Shown here: positions 1-5,489 of the stretch, piece by piece
Position numbering within the stretch: position 1 is the first letter of the stretch
Layout of the letters: the number at the start of each line of letters is the position of its first letter
DNA from: a bacterium
GTDB lineage: Bacteria > Vulcanimicrobiota > Vulcanimicrobiia > Vulcanimicrobiales > Vulcanimicrobiaceae
Assembly: GCA_021807065.1 (NCBI GenBank)
Contig: JAKAPO010000134.1
Location: forward strand, 1-6,681
DNA length: 6,681 nucleotides
Direction: 5' to 3'
Notes under the pieces: model-generated
Seen by the model: only the letters and a program-made list of their open reading frames with translations
Database searches by the model: none
What the model was told of the DNA's origin: nothing
Translations under genes and position numbers: made by a program

Positions 1-764
1 CTAGCCGCGGCGCACCCCTCTTCGCACGGCTCGAGGATGTAAGCGTCACCTTCAGCGATCGCGTCGTCCTGAGGAATTGCACGCTCCCGATCGTCGAGCA
101 CGCGATCACCTGCATCGTCGGACTCTCCGGGGCGGGGAAATCGACGATCCTACGGCTTCTCGATGGCCTCCTCAAGCCCGATGCCGGCCACGTGTACGTC
201 GATGACCTCGACATCTGCCACATCAGCGAGCGCGACCTCTTCAGGGTCAGGCGCTCGATTAGCCTTTCGTTTCAGTTTGCAGCGCTGCTCGACAGCCTCT
301 CCCTCGGGGACAACGTCTCGCTGCCGCTGCGCGAGAATACCACGATGCCCGAGCGTGAGATCCACAAGCGGGTAACGGATGCACTCGACAGCGTCGGCCT
401 CACGTACGCATACAACAACCTGCCCGCGGAGTTGTCAGGCGGTATGCTCAAACGCGCCGGGTTCGCTCGTGCCATCGTCACTGGACCGCAGCTCGTGCTC
501 TACGACGAACCGACGACGGGACTCGATCCCATCTCCGTCCATCTCATCACGCAGACGATCATGCGCCTGCGCGAGAAGAGCAACGGCACGGCGGTCGTAA
601 CGTCTCACGACCTACCCTCGATCTTCATGATGGCAGACTACATGGCGATGCTTTTCGAGGGCGCCATCATAGCATACGGAAACGTCGATGAGGTACGCAA
701 ATCGGAGAACCCTATCGTGCAGCAGTTTCTGCAAGGCGCAGAGGCGGGACCGATTCCGCTATGA
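1..764 (+). CDS. mlaF: MlaF-like ABC transporter ATP-binding protein (5' end outside window)
   Basis: ATPase of an Mla-type phospholipid ABC transporter; it should sit on the cytoplasmic face and power an MlaE-type permease. The reading frame is open at the left edge (first full codon at base 3; 253 residues visible), so only a short N-terminal piece is missing. In visible numbering: Walker A GLSGAGKST at 40-48, Q-loop glutamine at 91 (SFQFAALLDSL), signature LSGGM at 144-148, Walker B LVLYDEP at 164-170 followed by TTGLDP, and H-loop histidine 202 in TSHDL. The LSGGM signature and the ending (FLQGAEAGPI) are typical of MlaF/Ttg2A rather than of generic importers. The stop lies 38 nt before the MCE gene on the same strand, which supports the Mla assignment. 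All catalytic motifs are intact. The exact start and upstream partners cannot be seen. Confidence 0.93.
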   Translation, partial: SRGAPLFARLEDVSVTFSDRVVLRNCTLPIVEHAITCIVGLSGAGKSTILRLLDGLLKPDAGHVYVDDLDICHISERDLFRVRRSISLSFQFAALLDSLSLGDNVSLPLRENTTMPEREIHKRVTDALDSVGLTYAYNNLPAELSGGMLKRAGFARAIVTGPQLVLYDEPTTGLDPISVHLITQTIMRLREKSNGTAVVTSHDLPSIFMMADYMAMLFEGAIIAYGNVDEVRKSENPIVQQFLQGAEAGPIPL

Positions 765-802
765 GCAGGGAATCGTGGAGTGCGTGCGGGTAATAGGATT
801 CG

Positions 803-2314
803 ATGAGTAGGCAAGCGATCGTTGGGGCCTTCGCACTCGGGGCGCTGGTTCTGCTCTTCGTGATCTTCTACGAGTTGACGAATATCGGCGCGAAGGCCGG
901 TTACCAACTCGGCATCCATTTCGAGACTGCCGGTGGGTTGCAGAACAATGCGCCCGTGCTGTTCAGCGGGTTGCAAGTCGGTGCCGTCGATCACATCGTG
1001 TTGCTTCCCGACGACAGCGTCAGCGTCGTCGTCTCGATACGCAAGGGCATCGGAATCCCAACCGCTTCGAAGTTTCTCATTCAAGCTCCGGTGGCGGGCT
1101 CGCCGACACTCGTCATCGTGCCGCCACATCACGGACCGCTGCCTTATCCGACGTTTCCACCCGGCGTTGCGCCCCCCGCGCAGCAGCCGAAAGGAACCAA
1201 TCCCGTAACGATTGCCGATCTCATCCAGCAAGGGCAGGGTGAGATCCGGCGGCTCGATACGATCCTGGCTCAAATACAGGGAAGCGAGCCGCGACTGTTG
1301 GCCCAGCTTCAAGCAACGCTTGCCAATGCCGACGAGATGACGACTTCGCTCAAGACAACGGTGGCGCAGCTCGGCTCGACCTTGCAGATCAACTTGGGAG
1401 CGGCAAGTGCAAACATCGCTGCGATGTCGCGCACCCTGAACTCGACCGCTTCCCTCGCAGCGCCGAAGGTCGACAACATGATCGCGCAACTCGATCAGAC
1501 CTCGCAGGAGCTCAACCACTCGATGGCCGTCGTCCAGGCGCTTGCGACGAATCCGCAACTGCAAGCAAACATTCTCGCGACGACCCAGAATATCGCGCAA
1601 ACGACGCAAGAGCTTGCGCAACTGCTGGCCGACCTGCGGACCGTCAGCTCCGATCCCGAAACGCAGGCGCACGTGCGCGACACCATGGCCAACCTCGACG
1701 CCGTGATGCAACGCGCCGCATCGCTCCTCGGCAAGCTCGGTGGGAGGAGTCACGTCTACGGTGTCGACCAGGGCGTTCCGGCACCGAGCGCGAGTTCTTC
1801 GCCCATGCCACAGCCGTCTGCACGGCCGCTGACGCGTCGCGAACGCACGGCAATGAGTGGAATGCTCTCGAATCTCGCCCGCCAGCTCATCCAAATCCAG
1901 TTGCGCGTCGGCGAACTCGATAGACAGCAGGTTTGCTGCCCTTCGCCGCTGTTCTCCGCCGATCGAGGACCGCAGACGGACATCAACGCCATTCTCTTCC
2001 CGCACGCGACGACGAGCGTCCTCTTCGGCGCAAATGACATCGGTCAGAACACGACCTGGAATCTCGACGCGCTCGAACGCGTCGCGCCGTACGTGCGCCT
2101 TGGCGGCGGCATTCTCTATTCGCGTCTTGGCATCATGAGCGAGATCGGTGCGCACGGAACCGGACTCGACGCTCGCCTCTACGATGCGCGCCATCCGATG
2201 CTGGACCTTTACGGTAGAGTTCGCGTTGCGCCGTGGGCCGATCTCTTTTTCGGCGAACGAGCCATCAACCAGCCCTGGCGCCGCACTGACTACGGCATCG
2301 AGTTCCGCTACTAA
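803..2314 (+). CDS. mlaD: Long MlaD-like MCE protein with helical rod and C-terminal outer-membrane-like beta region
   Basis: Lipid-binding partner of the upstream ATPase, predicted to be anchored in the inner membrane and to carry phospholipid across the periplasm. Domain order in 503 residues: transmembrane helix about 6-23; MCE domain about 34-106 (FETAGGLQNNAPVLFSGLQVG, then a hydrophobic loop APVAGSPTLVIV); Pro-rich linker 107-134; long Gln/Ala/Leu/Thr-rich helical region about 135-312; Ala/Pro/Ser linker about 325-342; short helix about 348-376; and beta-rich region about 390-503. The last part has alternating strands (YVRLGGGILYS, GLDARLYD, MLDLYGRVRV) and ends in an aromatic residue, EFRY, like an outer-membrane beta signal. 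Proteobacterial MlaD is under 200 residues and lacks the rod and C-terminal part; the layout resembles the trans-envelope MlaD of Veillonella. The ATG at 803 is preceded by AGGA at 795-798. A Cys-Cys pair lies at 378-379. MCE identity is firm; outer-membrane insertion is inferred. Confidence 0.9.
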   Translation: MSRQAIVGAFALGALVLLFVIFYELTNIGAKAGYQLGIHFETAGGLQNNAPVLFSGLQVGAVDHIVLLPDDSVSVVVSIRKGIGIPTASKFLIQAPVAGSPTLVIVPPHHGPLPYPTFPPGVAPPAQQPKGTNPVTIADLIQQGQGEIRRLDTILAQIQGSEPRLLAQLQATLANADEMTTSLKTTVAQLGSTLQINLGAASANIAAMSRTLNSTASLAAPKVDNMIAQLDQTSQELNHSMAVVQALATNPQLQANILATTQNIAQTTQELAQLLADLRTVSSDPETQAHVRDTMANLDAVMQRAASLLGKLGGRSHVYGVDQGVPAPSASSSPMPQPSARPLTRRERTAMSGMLSNLARQLIQIQLRVGELDRQQVCCPSPLFSADRGPQTDINAILFPHATTSVLFGANDIGQNTTWNLDALERVAPYVRLGGGILYSRLGIMSEIGAHGTGLDARLYDARHPMLDLYGRVRVAPWADLFFGERAINQPWRRTDYGIEFRY

Positions 2315-2406
2315 AGGAGGTTCTCGTCTCGTTCATGCCGTTGTCGGCTCGGAGCTCATTGACTGTAGTCCTCACCCACTCGCCGGAACGAAAGCAGAAC
2401 CTCCTT
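2314..2406 (+). promoter_or_regulatory. Candidate structured RNA element filling the mlaD-panE gap
   Basis: A perfect 11-bp inverted repeat (AAGGAGGTTCT at 2314-2324, AGAACCTCCTT at 2396-2406) starts at the last base of the mlaD stop codon and ends two bases before the panE ATG. Inside it TCGTTC (2329-2334) can pair with GAACGA (2386-2391), separated from the outer stem by a 4x4 internal loop, and GCCG/CGGC (2337-2340, 2345-2348) can form a small hairpin with loop TTGT. The 5' arm contains a near-ideal Shine-Dalgarno sequence with no start codon at normal spacing (next ATG at 2335, 14 nt away). The 3' arm is the matching anti-Shine-Dalgarno. There is no T-tract, so it is not an obvious intrinsic terminator. 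It matches no riboswitch class I can recognise. The pairings are seen; a regulatory role is inferred. Confidence 0.45.
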
Positions 2407-2407
2407 C

Positions 2408-3331
2408 ATGCCTGAGGCTGCAGTGTTATCAAAATCCAAAGTAGGAATCATCGGGGCTGGCGCGATGGGAACGCTCTTTGGTTATCACTTGGCTGTTTTG
2501 TGCGACGTGACGATGCTCGACGCGAACCCGGACGTCATTGCTGCGGTGGAGCGCAAGGGATTGGCGATCGACGATCAGCCTGCGCGGCGCGTCGCCGTCG
2601 CGCGTCGTCCGCAGGAGCTCTATGGATCGCAAATCCTCTTTCTGTTCGTGAAAGCGGTCGACACGCTGCATGCGCTCCGCCCGTTCGCAGGTGAACTCGA
2701 TCCTGTAACGCCGATCGTTTCGTTGCAAAACGGCATCGGAAACGAGGATGCGATTCGCACGGCACTCGGCGGAGCGGTTCCGGTGATACTTGGAGTCACG
2801 ACGGAGTCCGCCGTCACCGTTTCGCCAGGCAGAAGCCGGACTTCGGGTCGCGGTAATACGGTCGTTGGCTCGGCATCTCCGGCCAGTTCGCGCATGGTGG
2901 CGGATCTGCTGAATCGGAGTGGTTTGCAAGCGGCAGTCGCCTACGATATCCGGCCGCATCTGTGGGGAAAGCTCGTCGCAAACTGCGCGATCAACGCGCT
3001 CTCAGCGATCCTCAACTGTGATGCCGGAAAGATTCTCAAGGACCCGAGCGCCGCCCGGCTCGCTGAGTTGCTTGCAGAAGAAGCTGCCGCCGTCGCCGCC
3101 GCGATGAAGATCAATCTGCCGTTCGTGAATCCCTGGCAGTACGTCGCTGATGTCATCGCGGTAGGGGCCGATGCGCCCAGCTCGATGGCCTTCGACCTCG
3201 CCTCCGGGCACCCAAGCGAGATCGATCACATCAACGGCGCGGTCGTCGCCTTTGGCCACCGCGCCGGCGTGCCCACTCCATACAACGACGCGATGGTTCG
3301 ACTCGTCAAAGCAAGAGCAGCGTTGCGCTAG
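2408..3331 (+). CDS. panE: 2-dehydropantoate 2-reductase (ketopantoate reductase)
   Basis: Cytoplasmic NADPH-dependent enzyme reducing ketopantoate to pantoate in pantothenate/coenzyme A biosynthesis. The 307 residues match the usual family length of about 300. The N-terminal Rossmann fold has GAGAMG at 16-21; FVKAVDT at 80-86 and LQNGIGN at 106-112 are the next conserved blocks (the Asn of QNG is an active-site position in E. coli PanE). The helical C-terminal domain carries LWGKLVANCAINALSAI from 185, whose Lys188 aligns with the catalytic lysine, and SEIDHINGAV from 270, whose Glu271 aligns with the conserved substrate-binding glutamate. The ATG at 2408 has no Shine-Dalgarno; instead CCTCCTT lies directly upstream. 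An in-frame GTG at 2423 has GAGG at 2414-2417 and would remove only five residues. Some ApbA/PanE-family members act on other 2-oxo acids, so substrate is likely rather than proven. It is not obviously linked to the Mla genes. Confidence 0.88.
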   Translation: MPEAAVLSKSKVGIIGAGAMGTLFGYHLAVLCDVTMLDANPDVIAAVERKGLAIDDQPARRVAVARRPQELYGSQILFLFVKAVDTLHALRPFAGELDPVTPIVSLQNGIGNEDAIRTALGGAVPVILGVTTESAVTVSPGRSRTSGRGNTVVGSASPASSRMVADLLNRSGLQAAVAYDIRPHLWGKLVANCAINALSAILNCDAGKILKDPSAARLAELLAEEAAAVAAAMKINLPFVNPWQYVADVIAVGADAPSSMAFDLASGHPSEIDHINGAVVAFGHRAGVPTPYNDAMVRLVKARAALR

Positions 3332-3338
3332 CTCGTAC

Positions 3339-3354
3339 GGAACACGCTCGTTCC
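3339..3354. terminator. Possible small hairpin between convergent panE and lipoprotein genes
   Basis: GGAAC (3339-3343) and GTTCC (3350-3354) form a 5-bp stem with a 6-nt loop in the 36-nt gap between two convergent stop codons. No T-run follows on either strand, so the terminator reading rests mostly on position. Confidence 0.25.
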
Positions 3355-3367
3355 TCGCTGGTTCCTC

Positions 3368-4150
3368 TCAGTACTGCGGGGCGAGCTTGAGCAATCGGAT
3401 AGCGCCCTTGTCGGTGTGCGCGATAATGCCGTATGCAGCGCCACCGTGAACCGCCGCGACGATGCGCTCGGCGAGGCCGTGCGACGTGCCGCGGAGGTTG
3501 AAGTCGGTGTAGATGATCCCGTCGCGCGTCGACAGCCGCGCAGTGAAGCGTGCGTTCTCGTTGACCGAGACGTAGACGTTTCCGCGAGGAGTCGTAAAGG
3601 ATAACATACCCGGCCACGACGACGCGCCGATAATCGCCGATATATCCCCGTGCTCGAGAATCCGCGCGCTCCCATAGTCGGGAAGCATCAGCGTCACCGC
3701 GCCACTCGTCGCGGTTACGTTCACGCTGCCGCTGATGTCGGTGACGTTCACGTCTCCGCCACGCGATACGACCGTGAGATTCACGTCGTGCGGAACCCGA
3801 ACGAGCAACGAGCTCACCGCCGGCGCATCGATCTCGGTTCCGTCCTGCACTGGTCGAATCCGCGGCGCGGCCGGCGCAGGCGAGTTGGCGGCGAAGGCCT
3901 CTACGGTAAATTGGTCACGCGGCTGGCCGAGAACGGGAGCATACGCATTCACGGTCCCGCTCGCGATCCGCACGATGATACGCTGGCGAGGGTGAAGGAC
4001 CCCAACGGTCGTCGCATACGGCGCCTGTGCGCCGCAGCCGGATACCGACGCGAGCACCAGGACAATCGGCAGAAGAAGGTGCCTCTGTGCCGGCACGTGA
4101 CAGGCATACGGTCGGTAGGCTTTGCGAATGTACATCGATACTGTTCTCAT
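3368..4150 (-). CDS. Predicted lipoprotein with DUF4097-like beta-repeat domain
   Basis: Function unknown. With the start at 4150 the protein has 260 residues: basic, hydrophobic signal peptide (HLLLPIVLVLASVSGC) with a lipobox VSGC and lipidated Cys39, then a variable region containing an Ala/Pro-rich stretch, then about 140 residues of short beta repeats (GGDVNVTDISGSVNVTATSG, later TPRGNVYVSV, STRDGIIYTDF, TDKGAIRLLKL) as in DUF4097/adhesin-like right-handed beta-helix domains. It is expected on the periplasmic face of a membrane. An upstream start at 4237 would overlap the recombinase gene by 65 nt and place the signal peptide too far in, so it is less likely; ATG at 4135 also fits. None of these starts has a clear ribosome-binding site. 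The gene begins 22 nt after the recombinase stop on the same strand, suggesting co-transcription, though no functional link is known. Confidence 0.75.
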   Translation of the reverse strand: MRTVSMYIRKAYRPYACHVPAQRHLLLPIVLVLASVSGCGAQAPYATTVGVLHPRQRIIVRIASGTVNAYAPVLGQPRDQFTVEAFAANSPAPAAPRIRPVQDGTEIDAPAVSSLLVRVPHDVNLTVVSRGGDVNVTDISGSVNVTATSGAVTLMLPDYGSARILEHGDISAIIGASSWPGMLSFTTPRGNVYVSVNENARFTARLSTRDGIIYTDFNLRGTSHGLAERIVAAVHGGAAYGIIAHTDKGAIRLLKLAPQY

Positions 4151-4172
4151 CGAATGCGTGGGCTGCTTGCGA

Positions 4173-5126
4173 TTATCGATCGCGTCGCGTGCGACTGCGG
4201 GGATGGGCCTCCATATATGCCAAGCGAGCGTGCTCATCGGTCACCTTCGTGTAAATCTGCGTTGTCGACACGCTCTCATGGCCGAGTAGCTTCATCACCG
4301 TCATGATATCGACACCTCGCTGCAAGAGATGCGTTGCAAAGGAATGTCGCAAGGTATGCGGAGAGATTTTTCCTTCGAGACCACTAAGACGAACGTACAG
4401 CCGAAATACGTTTCCCACCTGCGGATAACTTAATCGTCGCATCCTCTTACTTACAAAGAGCGCACCATCCGGCACGGCCGGCCGCAGAGCCAAGTATCGC
4501 TTGAGCGCATCAGTTGCCGCCTGATTGAAGAAGACAACCCGCTCTTTATTGCCCTTGCCGATGACTCGAATACTTTTCCGATCGAAATCGACATCGCTAA
4601 CGTCGATCCCCACGAGTTCAGCGCGCCGAATCCCCGACGCGTAAAGTAGTTCTAGGATCGCAGCGTCCCGGCGCCGTTGGAACTCCGTACTGCCCGCAGC
4701 CGGGCGCGTGAGCAGAAGGCGTTCCGTGTCCTCTATCGACAAGGCTTTGGGTAAGCGCCGCGGAAGCTTGATATTGCCTACCTCTGCCACAGGATTGTCC
4801 CGTCTGAATCCCTCCGCACGGGCGAACCGGTAGAACGTCCGCAGCGCCGCGACGCGCCGCCGCACCGCAGCCGCGCTCAGTCCTCGGGCCGTCATGTCCA
4901 TGATGAAACGCCGCACATGCGACGCGCTCGCGCGGACCAGCGCTTCGTCGATCGCGCCTTTCGGAGCCACAAAACTCGCGAAAAGCTTGAGATCCGACCA
5001 ATATTCTTGTACGGTTCGTCTGCTCCGGCGCTCCTCGAGCAGCAGTTTTTCCCCGAGCTTTCCGAGCAAACCGGACTTGGGCGCCTGCGCCATTCCCGGC
5101 GCGCCCGATTTCTTGCGCTTCTGCAT
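4173..5126 (-). CDS. xerC: Tyrosine recombinase of the XerC/XerD family
   Basis: Site-specific tyrosine recombinase; XerC/D enzymes resolve chromosome dimers at dif. With the start at 5126 it has 317 residues, slightly longer than the usual 300 because of a basic N-terminal extension. The N-terminal core-binding (SAM-like) domain spans about 18-112 (RRSRRTVQEYWSDLKLFASF). The catalytic domain has the full set of residues: Arg167 (ASGIRRAEL), the beta-hairpin lysine 191 (GKGNKER), His257 and Arg260 (SPHTLRHSFATHLL), His283 (LLGHES) and nucleophile Tyr292 (IYTKV). Whether it acts as XerC, XerD or as a single Xer cannot be decided. No Shine-Dalgarno precedes 5126, and an ATG at 5093 is an alternative. 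A longer GTG start at 5231 would add residues without Xer similarity and cross the promoter-like dyad. No phage or integron genes lie nearby, which favours a housekeeping role. Confidence 0.88.
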   Translation of the reverse strand: MQKRKKSGAPGMAQAPKSGLLGKLGEKLLLEERRSRRTVQEYWSDLKLFASFVAPKGAIDEALVRASASHVRRFIMDMTARGLSAAAVRRRVAALRTFYRFARAEGFRRDNPVAEVGNIKLPRRLPKALSIEDTERLLLTRPAAGSTEFQRRRDAAILELLYASGIRRAELVGIDVSDVDFDRKSIRVIGKGNKERVVFFNQAATDALKRYLALRPAVPDGALFVSKRMRRLSYPQVGNVFRLYVRLSGLEGKISPHTLRHSFATHLLQRGVDIMTVMKLLGHESVSTTQIYTKVTDEHARLAYMEAHPRSRTRRDR

Positions 5127-5131
5127 CGTTG

Positions 5132-5151
5132 TCACAAATATATGTTTGTGA
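5132..5151. promoter_or_regulatory. 20-bp dyad over the probable recombinase promoter
   Basis: TCACAAA (5132-5138) and TTTGTGA (5145-5151) are perfect inverted repeats around a 6-bp AT-rich centre TATATG, in an otherwise GC-rich region, starting 5 bp upstream of the recombinase ATG. On the minus strand TATATT (5142 down to 5137) can serve as a -10 box, which would start RNA about 4 nt before the ATG; that fits the missing ribosome-binding site (a nearly leaderless message). The -35 region is poor. It could be an operator or, less surely, a Xer binding site. Confidence 0.45.
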
Positions 5152-5208
5152 TTATTGACGGAAATCCTCTGGGACCTGTATGGCACGGCAGCCCAAGAAA
5201 CGGCTCCA

Positions 5209-5250
5209 GCTCCTGGCCCTTCTCTCCACACGCACGGAAGGGCCGAGAGC
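5209..5250. other. Strong hairpin in the cytochrome leader region
   Basis: GGCCCTTC (5215-5222) pairs perfectly with GAAGGGCC (5237-5244) around a 14-nt loop. Outside it GCTC (5209-5212) pairs with GAGC (5247-5250), with one T-G wobble and one mismatch between the two segments, giving a stem of about 14 positions. There is no T-tract on either strand, so it is not a standard terminator. Role unknown. Confidence 0.45.
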
Positions 5251-5476
5251 AGCTCGAATTTCTGGAATGGCTCTGAGGCTGCAGGTTACCGGAACGGTTC
5301 CTTCTGGACACGCGAGCGAGTGTCTTGAAACCGCGCGCAACTTTGCTACTTACCGGCGCCGTTGCCTCTGGGTTGGAGGATCGACTCAGCACGCACTCTT
5401 CCAATCAGTGGAGGATGTGGAGACCCAACGACAAGTGGAGAGGTCCAGGCTAGCAGCCAGGGGAAGCAGCGTCGAC

Positions 5477-5481
5477 GGAGG
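5477..5481 (+). promoter_or_regulatory. Ribosome-binding site fixing a TTG start
   Basis: GGAGG ends 8 nt before the TTG at 5490. It decides the start of the cytochrome gene, because no ATG or GTG in that frame would give a usable signal peptide. Confidence 0.7.
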
Positions 5482-5489
5482 TCTCGGCT

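Larger units (their letters stand above)
5127..5489. other. Gene-free region between divergent recombinase and cytochrome genes
   Basis: No convincing protein or tRNA is visible in these 363 nt. Open frames here are Arg/Ser-rich, lack recognisable motifs and run into the cytochrome gene in the wrong frame. The region holds the dyad at 5132-5151, a weak plus-strand promoter candidate (TTGACG at 5155-5160, TATGGC at 5179-5184), a strong hairpin at 5209-5250, smaller stems (CCGGAA/TTCTGG at 5289-5307, GACAC/GTGTC at 5307-5324), and the ribosome-binding site of the cytochrome gene. It probably contains a structured 5' leader of the cytochrome message. Confidence 0.5.

Noticed and set aside
638..2194. 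A 518-codon open frame on the minus strand opposite the MCE gene
   Set aside because: It is longer than the MCE gene itself but is Arg/His/Cys-rich, has no recognisable domain and mirrors the GC-rich sense codons; the sense frame has clear MCE motifs.
2316..2404. A tRNA or selenocysteine tRNA suggested by the paired ends of the mlaD-panE gap
   Set aside because: No T-loop sequence, no T-stem next to the 3' arm and no anticodon arm at the right place on either strand.
2314..2406. Intrinsic terminator for the mla transcript
   Set aside because: The stem closes a 71-nt interior and no T-run follows the 3' arm; panE starts at once.
3650..4306. A 218-codon plus-strand frame across the lipoprotein gene
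   Set aside because: Arg/His-rich antisense shadow without motifs; the minus-strand frame has a lipobox and beta repeats.
5132..5151. CRP/FNR-type operator
   Set aside because: The half-sites read TCACA...TGTGA, the reverse orientation of the CRP consensus TGTGA-N6-TCACA.
5303..5380. Cyclic-di-GMP-type riboswitch hint (CACGCGAG and GCAACTTTGC segments)
   Set aside because: The conserved core segments of that class are not present in order, and the stems do not match the expected two-helix layout.
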